Below, piece by piece: positions 46,305-55,152 of a DNA stretch of 64,000 nt. The DNA is from Anaerocolumna sp. AGMB13020. Lineage in GTDB: Bacteria; Bacillota; Clostridia; Lachnospirales; Lachnospiraceae. The DNA lies in contig NZ_CP136910.1 in assembly GCF_033100115.1 (NCBI RefSeq), positions 248,001-312,000 of the forward strand, in the 5' to 3' direction. The number at the start of each line of letters is the position of its first letter. The first letter of the stretch is position 1. The notes beneath the pieces were generated by a model. That model saw only the letters and a list, made by a program, of their open reading frames with translations. It was not told where the DNA came from and did not search any database. The translations under genes were made by a program, and so were the position numbers.

Positions 46305-46371
46305 TCTGTATATCAACTTCTGTATGTCAACTTCTGTATATCAACTTCTGCATGTAACTTCTTTATGTCAA
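46303..46371. repeat. Five tandem copies of a 14-base repeat
   Basis: Units are CTTCTGTATATCAA, CTTCTGTATGTCAA, CTTCTGTATATCAA, CTTCTGCATGTAA and CTTCTTTATGTCAA. They lie between the scpB stop codon and its terminator stem, with one unit a base short. Confidence 0.9.
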
Positions 46372-46446
46372 CATAAGAGTGTCTTTACATATTCTGTGTC
46401 ATGTTATGACACCAGCCTCTTTCATCTTAAGTGATGCTTTTCTATC

Positions 46447-47016
46447 TTAAATGTCAAGTTTTAATTGAACCTCTTCCTCTGCTTCCAGCTTAAAGTCTTC
46501 TACCTTATCTGTAGCAATAACTGGCAGGTCCTCTAAGGAGTGAATTCCAAAACTTCTTAAGAACTCCTCTGTTGTACCAAACAGAATTGGCCGTCCCGGT
46601 GCATCCATTCTGCCCACTTCGCCTACGAGACTGTACTCAATAAGCTTATTCACAGCATGATCAGATTTTACTCCTCTTATCGCTTCAATCTCCAGTTTGG
46701 TTATAGGTTGTTTGTAGGCGATGATAGACAGAGTTTCTAACAAAACATCTGTAAGAATGTGCTTCTTGGGCACATGCGTAATCTTTATCAAATAATCATA
46801 AAGCTGCGTTTTGGTACATAGCTGAAAAGAATCGTCTAATTCAATAATTTGTATACCTCTCTCTTCAGCGCTGTATTCATCCATCATGGAATGCACAATT
46901 TTACGAATGGTATCTTTATCATGTCCTAACGCTATCGATAACCTGTCCAGCTCCACAGCTTCTCCCATGGTAAACAGAATGGCTTCGATAGCTGCCTTTA
47001 CCTGATTAATTTCCAC
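46447..47016 (-). CDS. scpB: Segregation and condensation protein ScpB
   Basis: 189 residues from a GTG preceded by AAAAGAGG. The two winged-helix domains of ScpB are recognisable: KAAIEAILFTMGEAVELDRL at the start, ETLSIIAYKQPITKLEIEAIRG in the middle and GRPILFGTTEEFLRSFGI at the end. ScpB dimers bind ScpA and, with Smc, form the chromosome condensation complex. It is 42 bases downstream of scpA on the same strand and ends before a strong terminator. Confidence 0.96.
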   Translation of the reverse strand: MEINQVKAAIEAILFTMGEAVELDRLSIALGHDKDTIRKIVHSMMDEYSAEERGIQIIELDDSFQLCTKTQLYDYLIKITHVPKKHILTDVLLETLSIIAYKQPITKLEIEAIRGVKSDHAVNKLIEYSLVGEVGRMDAPGRPILFGTTEEFLRSFGIHSLEDLPVIATDKVEDFKLEAEEEVQLKLDI

Positions 47017-47058
47017 TAAAACCTCTTTTCTGTGTATCCAGCCTGGTACCGGCTTACC

Positions 47059-47814
47059 TCACACTACCACTTCTTCTTTATATGTAATCATAATATCATC
47101 AAATAAATTGTCTTGCTGAATATGAATCTCACCTGTTTTCATAAGTTCAAGTATACCAAGGAATGTGACAATGATTTCGATCTTATCCCTCTGCCCCATA
47201 AGCAGCTGATAAAAGGAAAAAGTCTTGTGCAATCTGCCATACTTTTGAATTTCCTCCATTTTATCAGAGAGATTGCCTTCTTCTTTTTCAATACGTCCGA
47301 ATTTACTACGAATAGGGTCAATTTTATCCACCTGCCGTTTTATAACCGTTTCAAAAATGCGATGTAGTTTGGCAAGGGTTAAATCAGAGAGAAGAAGTGA
47401 AACATCCACTTTCTCTTCATAATTCTTAATTTCTTCCGGAATACTTGGATTCTTATAAAATGCTCGTCCAGCGTCTAATTCACGATCTTTGAGTTCCAGC
47501 GAAATGTATTTATACATCTTATATTCCAACAGTCTTTCAACCAGTTCCTGCCTCGGATCCTCTTCTTCTTTTCCGAGTTTTTCGTCTTTTGGCAGAAGCA
47601 TTTTAGATTTTATGTTTAAAAGGGTGGCTGCCATAACCAAAAATTCGCTCATGACATTCAAATCTTTTGTTTCCATATGATTCACATAATCCAGATACTG
47701 CTCCGTTATAAGAGCAATGGGAATGTCATGTATGTTCACCTTGTTTTTATCTATCAGATGTAATAACAAATCCAGAGGACCTTCAAATACCTCCAGCTTA
47801 AATGAAATATCCAT
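47059..47814 (-). CDS. scpA: Segregation and condensation protein ScpA (kleisin)
   Basis: 251 residues from MDISFKLEVFEGPLDLLLHL, with AGAGG 5 bases upstream; the open frame extends 10 codons further. The N-terminal helical kleisin domain binds the Smc neck (IDKNKVNIHDIPIALITEQY), and the C-terminal winged helix ends in IVTFLGILELMKTGEI. ScpA bridges the Smc heads. The upstream neighbour, 45 bases away, is an M50-like membrane protein, an arrangement often seen in clostridia. Confidence 0.96.
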   Translation of the reverse strand: MDISFKLEVFEGPLDLLLHLIDKNKVNIHDIPIALITEQYLDYVNHMETKDLNVMSEFLVMAATLLNIKSKMLLPKDEKLGKEEEDPRQELVERLLEYKMYKYISLELKDRELDAGRAFYKNPSIPEEIKNYEEKVDVSLLLSDLTLAKLHRIFETVIKRQVDKIDPIRSKFGRIEKEEGNLSDKMEEIQKYGRLHKTFSFYQLLMGQRDKIEIIVTFLGILELMKTGEIHIQQDNLFDDIMITYKEEVVV

Positions 47815-47859
47815 ATATACCTCTCGTGGCAGATTTAATACCATTATTAATAAAATATA

Positions 47860-48504
47860 CTAAAATATCAGCAGCAAACCCTTGCTCAGGTTGTCCGCAA
47901 CTTGCAGAATAAATAAAATAACGCTTATGGATACATCGTACAGAAATCCAAAAATAATCATAAATATCAATAATACCTTTATAAAATAATCATTTTTTAT
48001 AATCGTAAAATATCTTGAGGGGGATTTCGCAGCTATACATAATCCCATATCAAAGGTTGATACCGGAAACAAATTAATCAGCAGCATGCTGATACTGATA
48101 AGCGCAGTATATATAACACTCATCTGATATAACAGAACAGGTATACTGTCATTTGAATTTATGCTGAGCTGTGCCGTAAAATCTCCTGAAAAATAGAGGT
48201 AAATCATACTTGCTGCAAATACAATAAAAAGACTGGAAAATCCGCAGATTCCAAGCATCAGATTACTCTTTCTGTTCTTAAGCCTGTACATATAGGGTTT
48301 AGAAAAACCAATCTGGTTGGTGAAACAGAATAACATACCGATGGGATCAATGTATTGATATAATTTATATATATTTCTTTTCTTTTTAGAATCTTGATTC
48401 GGATTTAGTCTGTTATATAATAAGGCTTTCGGAAACTCATGAAGTATCATTACGACACAACCAGCTATAAAGGAAGCCAATAGCCTTATTAATTCAATTC
48501 TCAT
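47860..48504 (-). CDS. Degenerate site-2-protease-like membrane protein
   Basis: 214 residues from the ATG 10 bases after AGGAGG. It has about five hydrophobic segments. The arrangement follows M50 proteases, but the zinc motif reads HEFPK instead of HExxH, so the second His is missing. The distal LDG motif is NLFPVSTFDMG, keeping only the Asp. Catalysis as a metalloprotease is therefore unlikely, and it may be a scaffold or inactive homologue. It heads the scpA-scpB operon. Confidence 0.7.
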   Translation of the reverse strand: MRIELIRLLASFIAGCVVMILHEFPKALLYNRLNPNQDSKKKRNIYKLYQYIDPIGMLFCFTNQIGFSKPYMYRLKNRKSNLMLGICGFSSLFIVFAASMIYLYFSGDFTAQLSINSNDSIPVLLYQMSVIYTALISISMLLINLFPVSTFDMGLCIAAKSPSRYFTIIKNDYFIKVLLIFMIIFGFLYDVSISVILFILQVADNLSKGLLLIF

Positions 48505-48633
48505 AAATGTATTTCCTCCTGCTTTTTGCATTTTACCATAGATGTTTCTATATAAGTTGATATCTTTTCCCTTTACTGCAAGACAAGAATGAACCTACAG
48601 TGCATGAAAGCTTGGGAGATATAAAGAAAGATA

Positions 48634-49500
48634 TTATTTGTTTGGTTTATTTTTTAGTATTACAGTCATTAATTCCGGTCTGTTGCCAATACGGAATTTC
48701 AAGGTATGAAGTCCCAAACCTCTGGATATCAGCATAGTACAGCCACCGGCCTCAAATCGTCCGGCATCGTATTTCGGAAAGAATCTGTACTGAGGAGACA
48801 GCATTCCTCCTAAAAAGGGAAGTCTTATAATACCACCATGAACATGCCCCGAAATAACCAGATCAGCTCCATATGCCACATAATCCGTAAAATACATGGG
48901 ATTATGGGCAATCAATATATTATAACATTGCCTGTCACATTTTCCTACTGATTTTTCAATATAATCTTCCGGCATTATAACTTTTTTGTATTTACCATAA
49001 TAGGGTTTTCCAATGGATAAGCCGGCAATTCTGATATCTTCGCCCTTTCTTCTCAGGGTTATTTTATCATTATCAAGGAAAGTAATGCCTTCTTTTTTTA
49101 AGTTCTTCTCATATTCCCTGAATTGCTTAGCATATTCCTCCTGCTGTGAAGCAAGACTTTGTTCATGATTTCCCATTCCATAATAAATCGGATATTTTTT
49201 TGATAAATTTTTAAGCAGTGAATATGCCGTTTCGTATTTATTTTTTGCTTTTCGTACCAGCATATCCCCGGCCACCAGTATGAAATCCGGCTTTACCTGA
49301 GCTATCTGCTTCTTTAATATATCATTGTTCTTGCCATAACTGTAGTTATGTAAATCTGCTATAATTACGATCCGGCAGCCGTCAAAGGAACCGGGTATTT
49401 TATCTGAACTTATTATTTCTTCCGTGATTTCAGGTGTTAGATTCCTCAGGTATTCAATCAGTAAAAGGAGTAGAATTATGACTCCAATTATTTTAAGCAT
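48634..49500 (-). CDS. Membrane-anchored metallophosphoesterase (YkuE-like)
   Basis: 288 residues from MLKIIGVIILLLLL with GAGGG 5 bases upstream; two ATGs lie further upstream in frame. An N-terminal anchor (about 3-20) leads to a calcineurin-like domain with IIADLHNYSYG, LVAGDMLV, GMGNHEQ, IAHNP and SGHVHGG, all metal ligands being present. YkuE-like enzymes act outside the membrane on UDP-sugar or lipid-linked pyrophosphates, but the substrate here is not known. The gene stands alone. Confidence 0.85.
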   Translation of the reverse strand: MLKIIGVIILLLLLIEYLRNLTPEITEEIISSDKIPGSFDGCRIVIIADLHNYSYGKNNDILKKQIAQVKPDFILVAGDMLVRKAKNKYETAYSLLKNLSKKYPIYYGMGNHEQSLASQQEEYAKQFREYEKNLKKEGITFLDNDKITLRRKGEDIRIAGLSIGKPYYGKYKKVIMPEDYIEKSVGKCDRQCYNILIAHNPMYFTDYVAYGADLVISGHVHGGIIRLPFLGGMLSPQYRFFPKYDAGRFEAGGCTMLISRGLGLHTLKFRIGNRPELMTVILKNKPNK

Positions 49501-49706
49501 TCTTACCCTCATTTCATTCATTATATATTTGTGAACTCAAGTATTTCTTACCGATAAACCTTTTGTATGCTTTCTTATATTTTCCCATAAAAAGGATAGA
49601 CCGCCAGAAAGCCTGTTATCAATTATAACACAGACTTTCCCTGCGGTCTATATTTAAAAAACCTGTAGCCGTACTCATTTTTGTCGGATTATAAGAGGTG
49701 TGTTTC

Positions 49707-51044
49707 TTATAATAACAGCTTTTTAAAAGCAGCTTTAAAATAATCTTTAAATTTTGCTTCAGCAATGTTTTCTGCTGCTACGATGTCAACTTTTCCAAGG
49801 GTCTTGCCGCCTAACTGATAAGTGACCTCTCCCACTTTGTCATTCTCTTTGACAGGAGCGGACACACTTTCATTTATTGTTACTGTTTTCGTGATGTCGG
49901 CAGGATTAGTTCCTTTCAGGCATAGATATGAAAATTTGTCATTTACACGGTAATTCAAGCTATCTGCCACACCTTTTTTAACAGGTATTGGTGTGATAGC
50001 CAGGTCTGCATTCTCATCAGAATAAATACTGCAGTTAGCAAATCCATAATCCATCATCTTAGCTGCTTCTCTAAAGCGCACCTTGGTTTCCGGTGCAGCC
50101 ATAACCACTGCTATCATATCCATTCCATCTCTTTTGGCGGTTGCAGAAAAACAGTATTTTGCCAGGCTGGTGGAGCCGGTTTTAAGACCTGTAATTCCAT
50201 TATAACTCTTAATCAGTTTATTTGTATTGGTAAGTCCGAATTCACTCTGCCCTTTTTTGGTGGTATGGGTTATAGTATCCATCCATACGGTAGAATACTC
50301 ACTGATCTGCGGATATTTGGTTATCAGTTCCCTGGACATTAAGGCAACATCATATGCAGTCGAATAATGATTTTCAACATCCAGACCGCAACTGTTTACA
50401 AAGTTGGTATTGTTCATACCTAGTTCCTTTGCTTTGGCATTCATCATATTTACGAAAGATTCTTCCGAACCTGCTATGTACTCTGCCATTGCTACCGATG
50501 CATCATTGGCACTGGCTATACTGATGCACTTTATCATAGTATTTACATCCTGTGTCTCAAAGGGTTCCAGATAAACCTGTGAGCCACCCATTGAGGCTGC
50601 ATATTCGCTGACTGAAACCTGGTCATCTAATTTAATCTTACCGGAAGCCAATGCTTCGAAGATAAGAAGTAAAGTCATGATCTTAGTAATACTGGCCGGA
50701 TTTCTTTTTTGGTCTTTGTTCTTCTCATAAATTATTGTTCCAGTTGAGCCTTCGATAAGAACAGCAGATTCAGAGGAAATATCAAGAGCTGCTGCATCTG
50801 CTGTTGCAGTGGTATTCTTCTCATTCTGTGTATTCTGATCGCTTTGCTGCTCCTGATTGTTCTGCGTATCCTGATTGCTTTGTACCTCCTGACTCTTTTT
50901 CGTATCCTGTGAAGTCTCTGCGTAAGTATTTAATCCCGGTCCATAAGGAAAGAGAATTACAGTAATTAATACAAAGCAAATGAGCCTTGTATACAATTTG
51001 GATTTTTTACCGGCTCCAGGGTGTAAATTAAAGAAAAGTTTCAT
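49707..51044 (-). CDS. D-alanyl-D-alanine carboxypeptidase, PBP5 type
   Basis: 445 residues from the ATG preceded by AAAGGAG; the open frame extends 26 codons upstream through the leader hairpins. A signal peptide (about 15-40) is followed by a 35-residue Gln/Asn-rich linker (QSNQDTQNNQEQQSDQNTQ). The S11 domain has SITK (PASITKIMT), SAND in place of SxN (ISIASANDASVAMAEY) and KTG (LKTGSTSLAKYC). A C-terminal PBP5 domain follows. It trims stem peptides of peptidoglycan. A paired-hairpin leader lies directly before its ribosome-binding site. Confidence 0.92.
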   Translation of the reverse strand: MKLFFNLHPGAGKKSKLYTRLICFVLITVILFPYGPGLNTYAETSQDTKKSQEVQSNQDTQNNQEQQSDQNTQNEKNTTATADAAALDISSESAVLIEGSTGTIIYEKNKDQKRNPASITKIMTLLLIFEALASGKIKLDDQVSVSEYAASMGGSQVYLEPFETQDVNTMIKCISIASANDASVAMAEYIAGSEESFVNMMNAKAKELGMNNTNFVNSCGLDVENHYSTAYDVALMSRELITKYPQISEYSTVWMDTITHTTKKGQSEFGLTNTNKLIKSYNGITGLKTGSTSLAKYCFSATAKRDGMDMIAVVMAAPETKVRFREAAKMMDYGFANCSIYSDENADLAITPIPVKKGVADSLNYRVNDKFSYLCLKGTNPADITKTVTINESVSAPVKENDKVGEVTYQLGGKTLGKVDIVAAENIAEAKFKDYFKAAFKKLLL

Positions 51045-51060
51045 ACTAACTCCTTTCGTT

Positions 51061-51125
51061 AATATCAAATTTTCATTTGATATTACTGAATACGTAGTTG
51101 AAAAAGCAATCTTATTTTTCAACTA
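51061..51125 (-). promoter_or_regulatory. Paired-hairpin leader element before the PBP5 gene
   Basis: TAGTTGAAAAA/TTTTTCAACTA (51095-51125) and AATATCAAAT/ATTTGATATT (51061-51084) are perfect hairpins. The second ends only a few bases before CGAAAGGAG. Order, loop stretch AAGATTGC, CTAC spacer and CGAAAG tail match 27392-27456. Confidence 0.7.
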
Positions 51126-51304
51126 ACGCCCGACTGCGTGACTGCGCACATATCATATAAGCTGAATCATGTTTTTCCTGCTCTGAGCCTGAAAACAGAT
51201 TTCAAGCTGCTAAAGGTCAAAACTTTTCTTCAACTTATATAATTTCTCTAGTCCATATCCTATTTGTATATTATTAGTATGAAACTCTTATTTTTAGACC
51301 AACT

Positions 51305-52474
51305 TTATTCACTTCTAAGGGCATCTATGGGATTTAGTTTTGCAGCTTTATTGGCAGGCATAAATCCGAACCCCACACCTATTGCTGCGGATACGGAAAA
51401 AGCCAGTATAATGGCACTTTCTGATGGATATGCCTCCAGTCCGAATGCAGTTCCTATATTAGTGGTTGCTACCCATCCAAGCACAATTCCCATTGTACCT
51501 CCCAGTAAACTAATGGTTGCCGCTTCCATGACAAATTGTAAGAGAATATCTTTTTTCTTAGCACCCAGAGATTTTCTGATACCGATTTCTTTTGTTCTTT
51601 CCACGACGGATACAAGCATGATATTCATAATACCGATACCTGCAACCAATAAGGAAATACCTGCAATTCCTCCAAGTATGGAACCTAACATGTTCGTCAT
51701 ATCCGTAACCGTCTCAAGAAGTTCAGCCATGGTCGAGATGGTATACAGATCCTCATCTTTCATGATGCCATAAAGATAATTATCTAGCAGTTCTTTGCAT
51801 TCGTCCACTTTATCATCAGAGGCAGCTGCAAAAGAATAACTGGAAATACTGGTACTGCCCATTCTCACAGCATTAGAATAAGGAATATATACGCAATCAT
51901 CTGCAGACCCCTCTTCCGAATCTGCTTCCTCCTCCTTTATACCTACAATTGTATAGATGGAACCATTTATACGGATATTATCTCCGGTTTTCACTGATCC
52001 ATCAAAGAGCTCGTCGGCTATATAGGTTCCGATAACAGCTCCTTTGTATCTGTTCTTTATATCTGCATAACTGATAAATCTTCCGGAGGACATCTTAAAG
52101 TCGTTTAAATCTGCAAAGTCTTCACCAATTCCAGTAACCGTTGAGGTTATAGAGGAGGTTCCGTTTTTTAAGGTATACCGTCCTGTTACTGTTGGTGTTA
52201 CACCTTTAAAGTAACTGCTGTTTTCCTTTACAAAATCATAAACCTCATCAACCTTTACATATCTGGTATCGGTATTGGTTACCGTTACTGTCAGCATATT
52301 TGTTCCCATACCGGAAAAGGTGGAAAGAACATAATTTGTTACACCATTCATTAAACCCATAAGAGTAATAACGGAGGTAACACCTATAATCATACCAAGC
52401 ATTGTCAGAAATGAACGCAGTTTGTTCCCCACAATACTTCTGATTGCAAGCTTAAAAGTCTGAAATATACTCAT
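51305..52474 (-). CDS. ABC transporter permease, MacB/FtsX type
   Basis: 389 residues. The N-terminal membrane segment (about 16-42, GNKLRSFLTMLGMIIGVTSV) is followed by a MacB-PCD extracytoplasmic domain (about 45-260) and three C-terminal FtsX-type segments. Conserved LGAKKKDIL follows VVERTKEIGIRKS. In this family the ATPase works mechanically on extracytoplasmic partners to expel peptides or antibiotics. The start overlaps the ATPase gene's stop (ATGA), so the two are translationally coupled. It is the last gene of a four-gene run. Confidence 0.92.
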   Translation of the reverse strand: MSIFQTFKLAIRSIVGNKLRSFLTMLGMIIGVTSVITLMGLMNGVTNYVLSTFSGMGTNMLTVTVTNTDTRYVKVDEVYDFVKENSSYFKGVTPTVTGRYTLKNGTSSITSTVTGIGEDFADLNDFKMSSGRFISYADIKNRYKGAVIGTYIADELFDGSVKTGDNIRINGSIYTIVGIKEEEADSEEGSADDCVYIPYSNAVRMGSTSISSYSFAAASDDKVDECKELLDNYLYGIMKDEDLYTISTMAELLETVTDMTNMLGSILGGIAGISLLVAGIGIMNIMLVSVVERTKEIGIRKSLGAKKKDILLQFVMEAATISLLGGTMGIVLGWVATTNIGTAFGLEAYPSESAIILAFSVSAAIGVGFGFMPANKAAKLNPIDALRSE

Positions 52475-53181
52475 GTATGATTCCTCCTGTAGTCCTCTGT
52501 GCTGCCATCAAAATCAATTTTACCATCCTTTAAGGTTACAACTCTGTTCGCTTCCAGCGCAATAGACTGATCATGGGTTATCAGTACTATGGTATTGCCT
52601 TCTTCATTAAGCTGTTTTAAGAAATCAAGGACCTCTCTGCTGGTTTTGGAATCCAACGCCCCAGTAGGTTCATCCGCAAGTATCAAAGAAGGATTTCCAA
52701 CCAGTGCTCTTGCTATAGAGCCTCTTTGCTGCTGACCTCCAGAAAGCTGATTGGGATAGTTTTTCCATTTATCCTTTATCCCAACTCTCTCCAATGCTGC
52801 AAGTGCCAGTTCTTTCCTCTGCTTTCTGGAGACTCCCGCATATAACAACGGGAGTTCTACATTTTCCAGTAAGGTCTGCCTGGCAAGAAGATTATATTGC
52901 TGAAATATAAAACCTATGGTTTTATTTCTGATTTCTGCCAGTTCATCACCTCTTAAGGTACTGACATCCTCTCCATTTAAAATATACTGTCCTTTTGTCG
53001 GTACATCCAAAGCTCCGATAATATTCATGATGGTTGATTTTCCGCTCCCGGATTTACCGACGATGGCTACAAACTCACCGCTGAATATTGATAAGTTGAT
53101 GCCATCATTGGCTCTCACTTCCGTATTGCCCATTTCATATATTTTGTAAATATCTATCAGGTTTATTAATGGATTATTCAT
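52471..53181 (-). CDS. ABC transporter ATPase, MacB/LolD type
   Basis: 236 residues from the ATG preceded by AAGGAGG; a 50-codon upward extension is the antisense-like GC-rich tail of the adaptor gene in another frame. Walker A is GKSGSGKST, the Q-loop QQYNLL, the signature LSGGQQQRGSIARAL and Walker B LILADEPTGALDSKTS. The signature has Gly where most homologues have Val after QQQR, which may be tolerated. It pairs with the permease, starts 13 bases after the adaptor and ends in a 4-base overlap. Confidence 0.94.
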   Translation of the reverse strand: MNNPLINLIDIYKIYEMGNTEVRANDGINLSIFSGEFVAIVGKSGSGKSTIMNIIGALDVPTKGQYILNGEDVSTLRGDELAEIRNKTIGFIFQQYNLLARQTLLENVELPLLYAGVSRKQRKELALAALERVGIKDKWKNYPNQLSGGQQQRGSIARALVGNPSLILADEPTGALDSKTSREVLDFLKQLNEEGNTIVLITHDQSIALEANRVVTLKDGKIDFDGSTEDYRRNHT

Positions 53182-53194
53182 AGGCAATACCTCC

Positions 53195-55126
53195 TTATCT
53201 GCCGCCTCCGCCAAATGAGCTGCCGCCTGAGCCGCTTTGACCACCCTGACTGCCTCTGCCACTTCTGCCGCTGGTTCCTCCCTGCCAGTTGCCGCCCTGA
53301 CCGCTGCCAGGCATACCTTGACCGCCTTCAATATTAAACATACCAGGCATCATAGTCTGTGTCTCACCAGAGCTGTTCCTCTGAACATAGACCTCATCAT
53401 TTGCAGTAAGACCGCTCTTAATCTCTATATAATCTCCATCCGTAAGTCCGGTTTCAACCTGAACAACCTTAAAGCCATCCGGTATATTGCTTGCAAATAA
53501 GCTATTTTTTGATGATTTGTCCGCCTCTTCAGAGTCTGTTGTTTCTGTATTATTGCCGGTCTCCGCTGAAGTGTCTTTTACATATACAACGTCGCCGCGC
53601 ATTAAAGCATCTGCAGGTATTGTAAGTACTCCTTCTGCTTTTTCAATAACAATCTCACCGGTTACATTCATACCCGGAAGCAGTTCACCTACCTCGTCTA
53701 TTCTCACGGTAACAGGATATTGGGTTACTCCGCCGCTTGTCGTACTCTCAAGGCTGATATTCGTTACAACTCCATGAATTTCCGTATTTTCCAGGGCATC
53801 GGCTGTAATGTTGACTTCCTGATTAACCGCAACAGATTTTACATCCAGCTCATCCACATTCATTTCAAAGGTAACGGAAGATAGATCATATATTACACAA
53901 AGACTGCTTTGTGAATTAATCGTATCTCCTTCCAGAGCATCCTTACGGATAACCTTACCTGATATTGGAGCTGTTATGCTATAATCTGTTTTGGTATCTA
54001 TGACTTCCTCCAAAGAGCTTTCTGCATCTTCTATGCTCTCTTTTGCACTTTCAACGGAGTCAGCCATATTTTCCATAGAATCTTTGGCATTATCAACTGC
54101 TTTTTCATAGGATTCTAATTGTTCACTATAGGTTTCTTTCTCTAATACACCTATGGTTTCTCCCGCTTTGACCTTATCTCCTTCTTCTACCAAAAGCGCT
54201 GATATTTCTCCGGCTTTATCCGCTGTGATCACACTGTCTTCTAAAACCTTAAACGTACCTTCTTCACTGGAGGAAAGACTGCCAATAGTTGCTGCTGCCA
54301 TCGTTGTTGTTGTGATACCCCCCGGATTCTTTACTTTAATGGTGACCTTCTTAACAAGACGGTTTCCGCTTAAGACTTCTTCCACGCTGCTGATTTTTGT
54401 TACAGTACCCTCTAAATTTTCCGTACTGTCTTCTATGCTTACGGTAGCACTCTTTCCTACCAGAGAAGAGGCAACATCGGAGGAGTTAAAATATATATCA
54501 AGGAGCATATAACTGTTGTCATAGATTTTAGCAAGCTGACTGCCTTTTTGTACCGTATCGCCTGCTTTGACCATAAGTTCCGTTATGATACCACCGGCAG
54601 CAGCAGAAAGACTTAGGTCCTTATATTTTACGGCAGCCTCTTTATAATCACTTTGTGCCTCTTCATAGCTTTCTTTTGCTTTATTATAATTTTCTATTGC
54701 TTTATCGTAATTTTTTTCAGCTCTGGTAACAGATGTCCTGGCAGTTTCTATTTTTTTATCCAGTGTGTCAGTTGTAATCTGGTAAAGTACCTGCCCTTCT
54801 TTTACTTCATCCCCTTCTTCAAAATCAGCAGATATCACTTCACCTTCAACCAGTGTCTTAACGTCATATGTATTTAGCGGTTGTATAGTGCCGGAAGAGG
54901 TTAATACATTCTGAATATCCCGGGTTTCAACCTTTGAGGTTTGAACCGTATTTTCAGAATTAGACTTTTTTACCTTACCGGCAATGAATTTCTGGTATCC
55001 TATTATTACAACAAAAGTAACTGCAATTAATAATATAATAATTTTAATCAGCTTTTTTCTTTTATTTTTCTTTCTGTTTGTCAAATTGCTTCCTTGTTCT
55101 GTCTTTGCTTTCTTAAACAGGCTCAT
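53195..55126 (-). CDS. HlyD/MacA-type efflux adaptor with duplicated lipoyl region
   Basis: 643 residues. A membrane anchor (about 25-45) leads to a lipoyl half-motif (YDVKTLVEGEVISADFEEGD), a coiled coil (about 110-165) and a matching half. A second, similar set follows at about 300-420 (ADKAGEISALLVEEGDKVKA, a coiled coil rich in Glu/Asp, then SITAPISGKVIRKDALEGD). Beta-barrel and membrane-proximal regions come next. The tail is almost only Gly, Ser and Gln (about 600-643). In Gram-positive cells such adaptors link the ABC permease to the wall. The start has AGGAGG. Confidence 0.88.
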   Translation of the reverse strand: MSLFKKAKTEQGSNLTNRKKNKRKKLIKIIILLIAVTFVVIIGYQKFIAGKVKKSNSENTVQTSKVETRDIQNVLTSSGTIQPLNTYDVKTLVEGEVISADFEEGDEVKEGQVLYQITTDTLDKKIETARTSVTRAEKNYDKAIENYNKAKESYEEAQSDYKEAAVKYKDLSLSAAAGGIITELMVKAGDTVQKGSQLAKIYDNSYMLLDIYFNSSDVASSLVGKSATVSIEDSTENLEGTVTKISSVEEVLSGNRLVKKVTIKVKNPGGITTTTMAAATIGSLSSSEEGTFKVLEDSVITADKAGEISALLVEEGDKVKAGETIGVLEKETYSEQLESYEKAVDNAKDSMENMADSVESAKESIEDAESSLEEVIDTKTDYSITAPISGKVIRKDALEGDTINSQSSLCVIYDLSSVTFEMNVDELDVKSVAVNQEVNITADALENTEIHGVVTNISLESTTSGGVTQYPVTVRIDEVGELLPGMNVTGEIVIEKAEGVLTIPADALMRGDVVYVKDTSAETGNNTETTDSEEADKSSKNSLFASNIPDGFKVVQVETGLTDGDYIEIKSGLTANDEVYVQRNSSGETQTMMPGMFNIEGGQGMPGSGQGGNWQGGTSGRSGRGSQGGQSGSGGSSFGGGGR

Positions 55127-55152
55127 TTTCTATCCTCCTAAACCGGTGTCAG

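Noticed and set aside
51264..51773. A 169-codon plus-strand frame, opposite the permease gene
   Set aside because: It is a shadow of the FtsX-type membrane segments on the other strand and has no independent support.
53182..53331. A 50-codon N-terminal extension of the ABC ATPase (Ala/Glu-rich)
   Set aside because: It is another frame through the Gly-rich tail of the adaptor gene. The ATG at 53181 has AAGGAGG and the family starts there.
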